A stretch of DNA of 64,000 nucleotides from Alphaproteobacteria bacterium (GTDB taxonomy: Bacteria; Pseudomonadota; Alphaproteobacteria; Thalassobaculales; Thalassobaculaceae). The number at the start of each line of letters is the position of its first letter. Position 1 is the stretch's first letter. The notes under the pieces were generated by a model. That model did not search any database, was not told where the DNA came from, and worked only from the letters and a program-made list of their open reading frames with translations. This document shows positions 52,841 to 62,030 of the stretch, piece by piece. A program made the position numbers and the translations under genes. The stretch is from assembly GCA_022822665.1 (NCBI GenBank), contig JAJEAR010000012.1, positions 124,001 to 188,000 on the forward strand, in the 5' to 3' direction.

Positions 52841-53812
52841 TTGACAGGGATCCCGTTCCTCTCGGGCGCCGCCATCGACGCCCTTGCCATTACCGGCAGG
52901 GACGTCATGGACATGATCGAGGAACTGCTCGCGCGGCGTGACCGTGGCACCGTCTGGTGGGCGGACAAGTCGATGATCCGGACCCCGGACGGGCGCTACA
53001 TGATGTCGGTCATGGCGGCAGCCGACGATCCCGCCTGCCTGGTGGTGAAGTCGCTCATCGTGAACGACCGCAACGGCGCACGGGGACTTCCAGCGCTCAA
53101 CGGCCTGATCACGGTGCTCGACGGCGAAACCGGCGTGCCGCTTGCAACGCTTGATTCCAACCGGGTGACCGAGCTGCGCACACCGGCACTCAGCTGCGTG
53201 GCGGCGCTGCGGCTGTGCCGGACCGACGCCTCGGTCGCCGCCTTCGTCGGCTGCGGCGTCCAGGCCCGCAGCCACCTCGACGCCTACCTGGAGCTGTTTC
53301 CGCTGCGCGAGATCCGGCTGTTCGGGCGCGGGCGTCCCAACATCGACCGGCTGGCCCGGCTCGGGCGCGACCGGGGCCTCGGGGTGGAGATCTGCGACAC
53401 GCCCCGCCAGGCGGTCGAAGGTGCGGACATCGTGACCAGCACCATCACCGTTTACCCGCCCGTGCCGCCGTTCCTCGATGCCGGCTGGCTCAAGCCCGGC
53501 GCCTGCGCCGTGATCACCGACAGCTCGTTGCCGTGGTTCCGCGAGACCTTCGGCGCGTTCGACCGCATCATCATCGACGACATGGAACAGGAAGCCGGCA
53601 TGGCGAAGAAGCTCGCCGACCCCGACCTGGTCAGCGGCGACCTCGCCGACCTGGTGGCGGGGCGCACAGGCGGGCGCGGATCGCCGCGGGAGCGCACGGC
53701 GTTCAATTTCCGTTCGCACCCGGTCGGCGACCTCGCGTTCGCAGCACTCGCGGTCACGCGGGCCTTCGGCGGCAGCCGGGGCGCCATGGACAGGTCACCC
53801 GGCACCTGCTAG
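52841..53812 (+). CDS. ornithine cyclodeaminase/mu-crystallin family protein
   Basis: The 323-residue protein has the Rossmann segment V-G-C-G-V-Q-A-R-S-H near 130-139, K-S-L-I-V-N near 70-75, T-A-L-type L-D-S-N-R-V-T-E-L-R-T near 104-114, and D-S-S-L-P-W near 226. Members are NAD(P)-dependent ornithine cyclodeaminases, ketimine reductases or alanine dehydrogenases. The TTG start is chosen because the conserved N-terminus begins there; no ATG lies upstream in frame. With pxp and agmatinase genes close by, an amino-acid role is plausible. Confidence 0.82.
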   Translation: MTGIPFLSGAAIDALAITGRDVMDMIEELLARRDRGTVWWADKSMIRTPDGRYMMSVMAAADDPACLVVKSLIVNDRNGARGLPALNGLITVLDGETGVPLATLDSNRVTELRTPALSCVAALRLCRTDASVAAFVGCGVQARSHLDAYLELFPLREIRLFGRGRPNIDRLARLGRDRGLGVEICDTPRQAVEGADIVTSTITVYPPVPPFLDAGWLKPGACAVITDSSLPWFRETFGAFDRIIIDDMEQEAGMAKKLADPDLVSGDLADLVAGRTGGRGSPRERTAFNFRSHPVGDLAFAALAVTRAFGGSRGAMDRSPGTC

Positions 53813-53869
53813 ACCACCGCCGGGTCTGTTCGGGACCCCGTGCCCCGTGCCAGGTGACGGAGGAAACTG

Positions 53870-54436
53870 ATGAAGATCAACGGCAATGCCGTGCGCCCGG
53901 GCAACGTGCTCGAGCACAATGGGCGGCTGTGGGTGGCGGTTCGCATCCAGGCCGTCAAACCCGGCAAGGGCGGCGCCTTCAACCAGGTCGAACTCAAGGA
54001 CATCCGGAACGGCTCGAAGCTCAACGAACGGTTCCGCGCCGATGAACAGGTGGAACGGGTGCGGCTTGAACAGCGCAAGGCACAGTACCTGTATCGCGAT
54101 GACGACCTGATCACCTTCATGGACAGCGAGACCTACGAACAGTCCGCAATCAGCGCGGACCTGCTGGGCGAGCAGGCCATCTACCTGCGCGACGGCATGG
54201 AGGTCACGGTGGAAAGCTACGAGGGGGAACCGCTGTCGGTGATCCTGCCGGACACGGTGACGATGGAGGTGGTCGAGGCCGACGCGGTGGTCAAGGGACA
54301 GACCGCGTCCTCGTCCTACAAGCCGGCCGTGCTCGACAACGGCGCACGCATCATGGTTCCGCCCCACATTGCCGCCGGAACCAGGGTGGTGGTAAAGCCG
54401 GCGGAAGGCACCTACGTGGAGCGCGCCAAGGACTGA
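53870..54436 (+). CDS. efp: translation elongation factor P
   Basis: The 188-residue protein has the three-domain EF-P fold, with the modification lysine at K33 in [17 protein letters not shown], and a C-terminal OB domain with [15 protein letters not shown]. It relieves ribosome stalling at polyproline. GGAGGAAA precedes the ATG. The suhB gene follows after 23 bases, a pairing common in Alphaproteobacteria. The lysine suggests EpmAB-type modification, although no epm genes are in the window. Confidence 0.95.
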   Translation: MKINGNAVRPGNVLEHNGRLWVAVRIQAVKPGKGGAFNQVELKDIRNGSKLNERFRADEQVERVRLEQRKAQYLYRDDDLITFMDSETYEQSAISADLLGEQAIYLRDGMEVTVESYEGEPLSVILPDTVTMEVVEADAVVKGQTASSSYKPAVLDNGARIMVPPHIAAGTRVVVKPAEGTYVERAKD

Positions 54437-54459
54437 CGCGCCAGGGACTGGCCGGACAC

Positions 54460-55269
54460 ATGCGCAGCGCCATCATCAACGTCATGGCCCGGGCCTGCTA
54501 CAAGGTGGCGCGCGGTCTCATCCATGATTTCGGCGAGGTCGAACAGCTGCAGGTGTCCCGCAAGGGCCCTGCCGACTTCGTTTCCACCGCAGATCTCGGC
54601 GCCCAGCGCGGCCTGGTGCGCGAGCTGTCGCGCGCCCGGCCGGAGTACGGTTTCCTGCTCGAGGAATCCGCTCCGGTCGAGAGCAGGGATCCGCTGGGCC
54701 GCCGCTGGATCGTGGATCCGCTGGACGGAACGACCAACTACCTCCACGGCCTGCCGCACTGGGCGATTTCGGTCGGGCTGGAGGAGAGCGGGGAGCTGGT
54801 GGCGGGGGTCATCTACGACCCGGTCCGCGACGAACTGTTCTGGGCCGAGAAGGGTGCCGGCGCCTTTCTCAACAACCGGCGCCTGAGGGTGGCGGAACGG
54901 CGCGGTCTCACCCAGTCCCTGATCGCGACCGGCCTGCCGTTCGCCGGACAGGGCGACCACGATGCCGCGTTTGCCCAGCTGCGCGCCGTCGCGGCGGAGA
55001 CCGCCGGCATCCGCCGTACCGGGGCGGCAGCACTCGATCTCGCCTATGTTGCCGCGGGACGATACGACGGGTTCTGGGAAAACGGGCTGCAACCGTGGGA
55101 CATTGCCGCCGGAATCGTCCTGGTGCGGGAGGCCGGCGGATACATCACCGACCGGGCCGGCGGCAGGGACATGATGGTCTCGGGCGACGTGGTGGCCGCC
55201 AGCGCCCGCGTCCACCATCGACTGTTCGCCCTGGTCCGTGCGCGCCGGGACCGGACGCCATCGTCCTGA
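54460..55269 (+). CDS. suhB: inositol-1-monophosphatase family protein
   Basis: The 269-residue protein has the lithium-sensitive phosphatase motifs: E-E-S at 68-70 for the first metal, I-V-D-P-L-D-G-T-T-N-Y near 87-97, and W-E-N-G-L-Q-P-W-D-I-A-A-G near 206-218 with the third metal aspartate. SuhB-type proteins act as phosphatases and, in Escherichia coli, in rRNA antitermination. It follows efp closely, which supports the assignment. Confidence 0.92.
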   Translation: MRSAIINVMARACYKVARGLIHDFGEVEQLQVSRKGPADFVSTADLGAQRGLVRELSRARPEYGFLLEESAPVESRDPLGRRWIVDPLDGTTNYLHGLPHWAISVGLEESGELVAGVIYDPVRDELFWAEKGAGAFLNNRRLRVAERRGLTQSLIATGLPFAGQGDHDAAFAQLRAVAAETAGIRRTGAAALDLAYVAAGRYDGFWENGLQPWDIAAGIVLVREAGGYITDRAGGRDMMVSGDVVAASARVHHRLFALVRARRDRTPSS

Positions 55270-55347
55270 AGGGGCATGTCGTTGTCGCGGGAACGGTGTT
55301 GGGATAGGTTGCCGGTGCTGCGCAAACCCGGGTGGAGGCCCAGGCGG

Positions 55348-56250
55348 ATGACCGCGACACGATCCGGAATCCGATTGGCCGGCAGTGTGCCGGTCGGGCT
55401 GCTGCTGGTCACCTGCCTGCTGTACCCGGAACCTGCGGGCGCGGATGGAACGATCGTCATCGGCACCGTGCGTCCCGCGGTCACGGTCAACCGGGAAGTA
55501 ATCGAGAGCCTGCCGGCCGTTCCGGTCCTGCCGGCGCCTCTGCTGAAGCAGTCCGATACCGGGAGCGGGGACGCGCCGGGCGGACAGGCCTCCGAACCCG
55601 GGCTTCCCCCAATGACCGGGGATGAAGACGCGCAGGGCAAACAGGCGTCCGAACCCGGGGTTCCTCCGATTCCCGTGCTCGCCAGGCCGCGGAACCGTCC
55701 GTCGCTGGTGTTCACCAGGCGCGGTACCGGTGACACCACGGTCCTGCCGCCGCCGGCGATCCCCCCCGGCCTGCTGTCCACGCTCTCGCAGGATTCACTG
55801 CTGCCCGAAGCGGTCGACGCCCCGGGCGCGCCCCCGGCCCTGCCCGAACCCGTGCTTCGCCGCAAGGCGGAGAAACCGGATGCCGGAACCGTGACGACGG
55901 CGGCCAGGACGCCGCCCGCCACGCGAGCGGAGCTGGTGGCCGTGCGCATCGAGTTTGCGGCCGGCTCGGCGTTGCTGCCGGACAACGGTCCCGAAACGCT
56001 GGAGCGCCTGCTCCCGGTCCTCGGGACCAGCGCGACCTCCCGGTTGCTGGTGGCAGCCTACGCCAGCGCGCCTGATGACAGCCGGGTCAAGGCCCGCCGC
56101 CTGTCGCTCTCGCGCGCACTGGCCGTTCGCTCGCACCTGATATCCCAGGGGATCGACGGATTGCGTATCGATGTGCAGGCGCGCGGCAACGTGGCGTCGG
56201 ACGGCCCGGCCGACCGGGTGGATGTCACGGTGCTGGAACAGCGCCAGTGA
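55348..56250 (+). CDS. exported protein with OmpA-like C-terminal domain
   Basis: The 300-residue protein has a hydrophobic signal segment near 15-33 and a long proline-, glycine- and acid-rich middle with an imperfect repeat of Q-A-S-E-P-G-x-P-P. It ends in an OmpA-like domain from about 195 (V-A-V-R-I-E-F-A-A-G-S-A-L-L-P, then R-R-L-S-L-S-R-A-L-A-V-R-S-H-L). The usual peptidoglycan-binding residues are only partly kept. AGGCGG lies four bases before the ATG. It is followed 40 bases later by the MotA/TolQ-like gene and probably works with it at the cell wall. Confidence 0.75.
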   Translation: MTATRSGIRLAGSVPVGLLLVTCLLYPEPAGADGTIVIGTVRPAVTVNREVIESLPAVPVLPAPLLKQSDTGSGDAPGGQASEPGLPPMTGDEDAQGKQASEPGVPPIPVLARPRNRPSLVFTRRGTGDTTVLPPPAIPPGLLSTLSQDSLLPEAVDAPGAPPALPEPVLRRKAEKPDAGTVTTAARTPPATRAELVAVRIEFAAGSALLPDNGPETLERLLPVLGTSATSRLLVAAYASAPDDSRVKARRLSLSRALAVRSHLISQGIDGLRIDVQARGNVASDGPADRVDVTVLEQRQ

Positions 56251-56290
56251 GCGTCGCCGGCCCGACACGCCCGTGTCTGCGAGAAACGCG

Positions 56291-57424
56291 GTGACCGACC
56301 CGCGCCAGTTCCTGGTCCGGACCGCACTTTTTCTCGGCATCGTCGCCGCGGGCGTCCTGGCGCTGTCCGGCGCCCTGGTCTCGGCATTCATGGCAAATCC
56401 GGCGCTGAACGGGATGATCGTTGCCGCTCTGCTGATCGGGATCATCTTCATCGTCCGCCAGCTGCTGCTGCTTCGTCCCGAAGTCGCCTGGGTCGAGGAA
56501 TTCCGGTCCGGCCGGCCGGCACATGCAATCCAGCGGCAGCCGAGACTCCTGGCGCCGATCGCGACCATGCTCGGAGAACGCCGCGACCTGACCGTCAGCC
56601 TGTCGGCCACCTCCATGCGTTCGCTGCTCGACAGCCTCGATTCGCGGCTGGCGGAATCGCGGGACCTGTCGCGGTACCTGATCGGCCTGCTCATCTTCCT
56701 CGGCCTGCTGGGAACCTTCTGGGGACTGCTTGGCACCGTCGATGCCATCGGGTCCGTCATCAACGACTTGACCATCGAGGGCGGCGACCTGGGCATGGCG
56801 TTTTCCGAGCTGAAACGGGGGCTCGAATCGCCCCTGTCGGGAATGGCCACCGCCTTCAGCTCGTCGCTCCTGGGGCTGGCGGGATCGCTGGTGCTCGGGT
56901 TTCTCGACCTCCAGCTCGGCCAGGCGCAGAACCGGTTCTACAACGACCTCGAGGAATGGCTCTCGGGATCCACCAGGCTTGGAGCCGGCGGCGGGTTCGG
57001 GGACGGCGAGACCTCGGCCAGCGCCTACCAGTCCGCGCTGTTCGAACAGACCGCGGAGAGCCTGGACAGGCTGCAGCGTGTCATCCTGCGCAGCGAGGAC
57101 GACCGCCGGTCCGCCAATGCCAACCTGCTGGAACTGAACGAGACACTTTCGACGCTGCTCGGCCAGATGCAGGTCGAGCAGGGGCTGATGCTGCGGATCG
57201 GCGAGGCACAGATGGAGCTGAAGCCGGTCCTCGACCTCCTGGTCCAGGACCTGTCCCAGCAGCGTGGTGACCGGGCCATCGTTCACCTGCGCAACATCGA
57301 GGCCCTGCTGGTCCGTCAGCAGGAGGAGGTCCAGACGGCGCGGGTCGAGGCCGTCGACGAGATCCGCCAGGAAATCAGGCTGCTTGCCAGGACCATCGCG
57401 GCGCTGGCGGAGGAAGATCGCTAG
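56291..57424 (+). CDS. MotA/TolQ/ExbB-type proton-channel subunit
   Basis: The 377-residue protein has membrane segments near 9-30, 36-53, 135-160 and 195-220. The motif L-G-L-L-G-T-F-W-G-L-L-G-T-V-D-A-I with later S-G-M-A-T-A-F-S-S-S-L-L-G-L-A-G is characteristic of MotA/TolQ/ExbB proteins. A long C-terminal coiled-coil tail (from about 245) is unusual for TolQ or ExbB. The GTG start is tentative; another GTG lies six codons upstream. It is paired with the MotB-like gene 21 bases downstream. Confidence 0.82.
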   Translation: MTDPRQFLVRTALFLGIVAAGVLALSGALVSAFMANPALNGMIVAALLIGIIFIVRQLLLLRPEVAWVEEFRSGRPAHAIQRQPRLLAPIATMLGERRDLTVSLSATSMRSLLDSLDSRLAESRDLSRYLIGLLIFLGLLGTFWGLLGTVDAIGSVINDLTIEGGDLGMAFSELKRGLESPLSGMATAFSSSLLGLAGSLVLGFLDLQLGQAQNRFYNDLEEWLSGSTRLGAGGGFGDGETSASAYQSALFEQTAESLDRLQRVILRSEDDRRSANANLLELNETLSTLLGQMQVEQGLMLRIGEAQMELKPVLDLLVQDLSQQRGDRAIVHLRNIEALLVRQQEEVQTARVEAVDEIRQEIRLLARTIAALAEEDR

Positions 57425-57445
57425 GGCGGGGGAAGGGAGGCGGCC

Positions 57446-59119
57446 ATGACGGCACTCGCCGGTCGGTCCCGAACCCGGGACACCAATACCTGGCCGGGAT
57501 TCGTCGACGCGCTGGCGACACTGCTGATGGTCATCATCTTCGTGTTGATGATCTTCATCGTCGCCCAGTTCTACCTGACGCAGCTGCTGTCGGGCCGGGA
57601 CGAGGCGCTGGACCGGCTGCAGCGCGAGGTCCAGGACCTGATATCCCAGCTCAGCCTCGAGCGCGATATCGCGTCGGAACTGCGCGTCAACCTGTCAGAG
57701 GCAACGGCCAGCCTCCACTCCTCGATCGCCGAACGCGACCGGCTCGGTGTCCGGCTCGAGGAACTCGCGGACCGCAACAGTTCGCTCGAGCTGCTCTTGG
57801 CCGAGGCGCAGGCCGACCGCGAGACGCTCAGCCGGCGGCTGGCGACCTTCGAGAGCCTGCAGGGCAACCTCGACGAGAACATCGCCCGGGTCATCAGTGA
57901 ACGCGACGCCCTGCTCGCGAGACTGCACGCCGCGGAGATGGAGGCACGGCTGAACAGGGCGGAGCGGGACGAACTCGATGCCGGCATGCAGGAAGCACTG
58001 CAGGTCATCGAGGCCAACCGGGAGACCATCAGCCTGCAGTTGCGTGACCTCGAGGCGTTGCGCCGGGACATCGTCGCCCTGAAGACGGTCCGCGACCGGC
58101 TCGAACGCACCGTCCTGGAGCTGACCGCGCTCAGGACCTCGCTCGAATCCGACCTCGAGCAGGTGCACAGTTCCGCGTCGCTGACCGAGGACGACCTCGA
58201 GCTCGCACGCGAAATGCTCGACTCTCTGGTCGCGAAGCTGGCGGCGTCACGCGCCGAGAACCAGGAGCTGATCACCGACGGCGAGCAACGCGAAGCACGA
58301 GCGGCGGAACTCGTCGTACTGCTCACCGACGAGCGCGACCGCACGAGCTCGCTCCAGGCCCGGCTGGCCGAGGCCGAGAACCGCACCTCGCTGGCACAGG
58401 CGGAACTCGAGAAGCGGGACATCCGGCTCGCCGAACTGCTGTCGGCCCATGATCTGGCCAGGGAGCAGCTCACCGAGGAGCAGCGACTCTCCGCCGAGGC
58501 GCGCCTGCGGGTCGAGAGGCTGCGCCGCGAAATCCAGGCCCTCAACCGGCGCCTGCAGGAAATCCAGCTGGCACTGGAGGACAGCGAACGCAAGGCCGAG
58601 GAGCAGAAGGCCACCATCGTCAACCTCAACAGCCGGCTGAACGCGGCGTTGCTCAACCGGGTCCAGGAGCTCGCCCGGTTCCGCTCGGAATTCTTCGGCG
58701 AGGTGCGCAAGATCCTGCAGGGACGCGAGGACGTCCGGATCGTCGGTGACCGGTTCGTGTTCCAGTCGGAGGTGCTGTTCGCGTCCGGCTCTGATGAAAT
58801 CGGCCGCGCCGGCAGGAGCGCCCTGCAACGGGTCGCCGAGGCGTTCGAGGAGATCCGCCCGCGGATTCCGAAGGAAATCGACTGGCTCCTGCAGGTGGAG
58901 GGTCACACCGACGCCGTCCCGATCCGGAGCCCGGACTTTCCCTCGAACTGGCACCTGTCGGCGGCACGGGCGATTTCGGTGGTGCAGTTCCTGAACGAAC
59001 GCGGCCTGCCGGCGAAGCGTCTGTCCGCCGCCGGTTTCGGCGAGTTCCGCCCGGAGGAACCGGACGTGCGCGAGAGCGCACGGAACCGGCGGATCGAGAT
59101 CAAGCTGACCCAGCGCTGA
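57446..59119 (+). CDS. MotB-like protein with a long coiled coil and OmpA domain
   Basis: The 557-residue protein has one N-terminal membrane helix (about 18-43) with Asp21 in W-P-G-F-V-D-A-L-A-T-L-L, the place of the proton-carrying aspartate of MotB/TolR. Residues about 48-410 are almost wholly heptad coiled coil. The C-terminal 435-557 is an OmpA/MotB-type peptidoglycan-binding domain with F-A-S-G-S-D-E-I, G-H-T-D-A-V-P-I and N-R-R-I-E-I-K-L. Normal MotB has no such coiled coil, so this is a distinct ion-driven wall-spanning machine. Its load is unknown. Confidence 0.85.
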   Translation: MTALAGRSRTRDTNTWPGFVDALATLLMVIIFVLMIFIVAQFYLTQLLSGRDEALDRLQREVQDLISQLSLERDIASELRVNLSEATASLHSSIAERDRLGVRLEELADRNSSLELLLAEAQADRETLSRRLATFESLQGNLDENIARVISERDALLARLHAAEMEARLNRAERDELDAGMQEALQVIEANRETISLQLRDLEALRRDIVALKTVRDRLERTVLELTALRTSLESDLEQVHSSASLTEDDLELAREMLDSLVAKLAASRAENQELITDGEQREARAAELVVLLTDERDRTSSLQARLAEAENRTSLAQAELEKRDIRLAELLSAHDLAREQLTEEQRLSAEARLRVERLRREIQALNRRLQEIQLALEDSERKAEEQKATIVNLNSRLNAALLNRVQELARFRSEFFGEVRKILQGREDVRIVGDRFVFQSEVLFASGSDEIGRAGRSALQRVAEAFEEIRPRIPKEIDWLLQVEGHTDAVPIRSPDFPSNWHLSAARAISVVQFLNERGLPAKRLSAAGFGEFRPEEPDVRESARNRRIEIKLTQR

Positions 59120-59126
59120 GGGAGTG

Positions 59127-60950
59127 CTACTCGCCGGCCGCCCGCAGCTGTGGGCCAGACGAGTCGGCACCGAACTGCAGTTCGGCGAACTGGGCATACA
59201 GGCGGTTGCTGCGCAACAGGTCGCCGTGGCTGCCGATCGCGACGATGCGCCCGCGGTTCAGCACCACGAGCCGGTCGGCACTCAGCACGGTCGCGAGCCG
59301 GTGCGCGATCACCAGCGTGGTCCTGCCATGCATGATGCGCTCGAGCGCACGCTGCACTTCGCGCTCGCCCTGGGCGTCGAGTGCGCTCGTGGCCTCGTCG
59401 AGCAACAGGACCGCGGGGTCGCGCAGGATGGCGCGGGCGATGGCGACCCTCTGGCGCTGTCCGCCGGAAAGCCGCACGCCGCGCTCACCGACCTTCGTGG
59501 CCAGCCCATGCGGCAACCTGTCGATGAATTCCATGGCATAGGCCGCCTCCGCGGCGGCCCGGATCTCGGTGTCGGTCGCCTCCGGCCGGCCATAGCGGAT
59601 GTTCTCCGCGACATCGGCGGAGAAGATCACCGCATCCTGCGGAACCAGGCCGATGCGGGATCGAAGCTGCGCCGGATCGGCCTCGATCAGCGGCACGTCG
59701 TCCAGCGTGATCACACCGTTGCTCGGGTCGTAGAACCTGAGCAACAGGTGGAACATGGTGCTCTTGCCGGCGCCCGACGGGCCGACCAGGGCCACGGTCT
59801 CGCCCGGCTTGACCTCAAGCGAGACGTCGGAGATGGCAGCGTTGTCCGGCCGGCTCGGGTAGCGAAACGAGACATCGCGAAACCCGATGTGTCCGACCGG
59901 CGGAACCGGCAACGGCCTTGGAACGGCGGGTGCCGCGACCTCGGCCTTGGTGGCAAGCAGCCCCATGAGCCGGTCCATGGCGCCTGCCGCCATCTGCAGG
60001 TCCCCCATCACGTCGGACAGGGCTCCGGTCGATCCGGCAACCACCACGGCGTAGAAGACGAAGGCCGACAGTTCGCCGGCGGTAATCCGCCCGGCGAGCA
60101 CGTCGCGCCCGCCGATCCACAGCACCAGGGTCACCGCGCCGAACACGAAGGCGATGACGACACCGGTGAGCGCGGCCCGGTTGCGGACCCGGTGCACCGC
60201 GGTCGCGAAGGCATCCTCGACCCGGCTGCCGAACCGGACCACGTCAATCTGCTCGTGACCGAATGCCTGGACAACGCGAATTCCGCCCAGGGATTCATCG
60301 ACATGGGTGCCGATATCGGCCACCCGGTCCTGCGAGGCGCGGCTCAGCCGCCGCACACGTCGTCCGAGCAGGATGATCGGCGCCACCACGAGCGGGATCA
60401 CCAGCAGCACCAGGCCCGAGAGCTTCGGACTGGTCACCAGCAGCATGATGAGACCGCCGGCGAACATCAGCGCATTGCGCATGGCAATCGACACCGATGC
60501 GCCGACCACGGTCTGGACCAGGGTGGTGTCCGCCGAAATCCGCGAGACCAGTTCTCCGGTGTTCCTGGTCTCGAAGAAGGCGGGGCTCAGGTGGATCACG
60601 TGGCTGAACACCGCCTTTCGCAGGTCGGCGACGACCCGTTCGCCTACCCAGGCAACCAGGTAGAACCGGCTGTAGCTGGCCACGGCAAGCAGCAGCACCA
60701 CTGCGAGGATGATGATCACCGCCTGGTCGAACACGAGGGGATCGCCCATGGCAAATCCCTCGTCGATCAGGACCCGCAGACCGATGCCGACCGCAAGCAC
60801 GGTTGTCGCCGCGATGGTGAGCGCGACCGCGGCTCCGACAATCGGCCAGCGGTATGGAACGAGATAGGGAACCAGCGTCGTCAGCGTCGACAGTTCACGC
60901 CGGCCATCCGGCTCGTTGTCGTGTCTCAGCAATGGTCTTCCCGTCGGCAA
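59127..60950 (-). CDS. ABC exporter, fused permease-ATPase (MsbA-like)
   Basis: The 607-residue protein has an N-terminal six-helix exporter domain (about 25-320) and a C-terminal ATPase with Walker A V-G-P-S-G-A-G-K-S-T, signature L-S-G-G-Q-R-Q-R, Walker B and D-E-A-T-S-A-L-D. It works as a dimer and resembles lipid or multidrug exporters. It is convergent with the MotB-like gene, with seven bases between, and divergent from rpmE; the neighbourhood of rpmE is a common alphaproteobacterial arrangement. The substrate is not evident. Confidence 0.88.
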   Translation of the reverse strand: MPTGRPLLRHDNEPDGRRELSTLTTLVPYLVPYRWPIVGAAVALTIAATTVLAVGIGLRVLIDEGFAMGDPLVFDQAVIIILAVVLLLAVASYSRFYLVAWVGERVVADLRKAVFSHVIHLSPAFFETRNTGELVSRISADTTLVQTVVGASVSIAMRNALMFAGGLIMLLVTSPKLSGLVLLVIPLVVAPIILLGRRVRRLSRASQDRVADIGTHVDESLGGIRVVQAFGHEQIDVVRFGSRVEDAFATAVHRVRNRAALTGVVIAFVFGAVTLVLWIGGRDVLAGRITAGELSAFVFYAVVVAGSTGALSDVMGDLQMAAGAMDRLMGLLATKAEVAAPAVPRPLPVPPVGHIGFRDVSFRYPSRPDNAAISDVSLEVKPGETVALVGPSGAGKSTMFHLLLRFYDPSNGVITLDDVPLIEADPAQLRSRIGLVPQDAVIFSADVAENIRYGRPEATDTEIRAAAEAAYAMEFIDRLPHGLATKVGERGVRLSGGQRQRVAIARAILRDPAVLLLDEATSALDAQGEREVQRALERIMHGRTTLVIAHRLATVLSADRLVVLNRGRIVAIGSHGDLLRSNRLYAQFAELQFGADSSGPQLRAAGE

Positions 60951-61099
60951 CCCCGGTTGCGTAGGTCACACTATTGGCTTTCGGCTCCCGAAAGGCAACG
61001 TCGGTCATTTTCCCGACGGTACCCGCCGGGATCCGGAGACGACTTGCACCCGTTTTCCATCAGGAGTATACGACCGTTGTCCGTGATGGAGCGTCCGCC

Positions 61100-61324
61100 A
61101 TGAAGCCCGAAATCCACCCCGATTACCATGAAATCACCGTCGTCATGACCGACGGGACCGAGTACAAGACCCGCTCGACGCTGGGCTCGGAAGGCGACGT
61201 GCTGAGGCTGGATATCGACCCCAAGACCCACCCTGCCTGGACGGGGCAGCGCCGGGTCGTCGATACCGGCGGACGTGTTGCGCAGTTCAACCGGCGGTTT
61301 GCCGGTCTGGGCGCGAACAGCTGA
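61100..61324 (+). CDS. rpmE: 50S ribosomal protein L31, zinc-free form
   Basis: The 74-residue protein begins [10 protein letters not shown] and continues with [22 protein letters not shown] and R-V-A-Q-F-N-R-R-F. The zinc-binding cysteines of the C-plus type are absent, so it is the C-minus, zinc-independent form typical of Alphaproteobacteria. GGAGCG lies before the ATG. A longer in-frame start upstream is not supported. Confidence 0.93.
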   Translation: MKPEIHPDYHEITVVMTDGTEYKTRSTLGSEGDVLRLDIDPKTHPAWTGQRRVVDTGGRVAQFNRRFAGLGANS

Positions 61325-61482
61325 CGAAATCGCTCGTCGGCATGTCTTGACGTTCTCCTGACAGGTTCCCATATCCCCTGAAGTTCCGGATCGCTGCGTG
61401 TCAGGGTCCGGAAGCACGCACCCGGGTTCGGCCAGTCGGCGGACCCACCGTCCACATTGCTTGTGCGAAAGGATATGGACCA
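61325..61482 (+). promoter_or_regulatory. ROSE-like RNA thermometer leader of hsp20
   Basis: The 158-base leader has several stems. TTCCGGA pairs with TCCGGAA in the middle, and GGGTTC with GGACCC later. At 61452-61478 is a final hairpin: CCACATTGCTT, a short loop, then AAAGGATATGG, in which the ribosome binding site AAGGA is paired. The final stem has the features of ROSE elements: U-A, U-G, a G-G mismatch, a bulged C and U-A pairs facing AAGGA. It would open on heating to allow translation of the small heat-shock protein. Confidence 0.75.
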
Positions 61483-61953
61483 ATGCGCACCATCGACTTT
61501 ACCCCCTTCTTCCGTTCCTCGGTCGGCTTCGACCGCATGGCGAACCTGCTTGATGCCGCCTACCGGGCCGAGGGGTCGAACCAGACCGGCTATCCGCCCT
61601 ACAACATCGTTCGGACCGACAACGATCACTACAGGATCTCGATGGCGGTGGCCGGATTCTCCGAAGCGGACATCGACGTCACGGTCAAGGAAAACACGCT
61701 GGCGGTCAGCGGCAAGCTTGCCGCGCAGGATGGGGGCAAGGAGAGCGCCTTCCTGCACCGCGGAATCGCGACCCGCGCCTTCGAACAGCGGTTCGACCTT
61801 GCCGATCACATCTTGGTCACCGGTGCGAGCATGGAGAATGGCCTGCTCCACATCGACCTGGTCCGCGAGGTTCCGGAGGAGAAGAAGTCGCGCAAGATCG
61901 CGATCGGCTCCCGGCCTCACACGGTGATCGACAACTCCTCTGCCGCGGCCTGA
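61483..61953 (+). CDS. small heat-shock protein, Hsp20/IbpA family
   Basis: The 156-residue protein has the alpha-crystallin domain (about 40-130) with Y-N-I-V-R-T at 40-45, A-V-A-G-F-S-E-A-D-I near 55-64, and F-L-H-R-G-I-A-T-R-A-F-E-Q-R-F-D-L near 90-106, typical of class A alphaproteobacterial sHsp. It holds unfolding proteins. Its ATG is nine bases after AAGGA inside the ROSE-like hairpin. It is followed by a short gap and the convergent hydrolase gene. Confidence 0.92.
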   Translation: MRTIDFTPFFRSSVGFDRMANLLDAAYRAEGSNQTGYPPYNIVRTDNDHYRISMAVAGFSEADIDVTVKENTLAVSGKLAAQDGGKESAFLHRGIATRAFEQRFDLADHILVTGASMENGLLHIDLVREVPEEKKSRKIAIGSRPHTVIDNSSAAA

Positions 61954-62030
61954 CCGTCGGCGGCGGCTCTCCCCGGTACGACCGGGCGCGCACGGGACCG
62001 GCTCCTCCGGTCCCGTGCGCCTGCCGGACA

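Noticed and set aside
59124-61103. A 659-codon plus-strand open frame opposite the ABC exporter
   Set aside because: Shadow of the exporter gene, whose Walker and signature motifs are clear on the minus strand.
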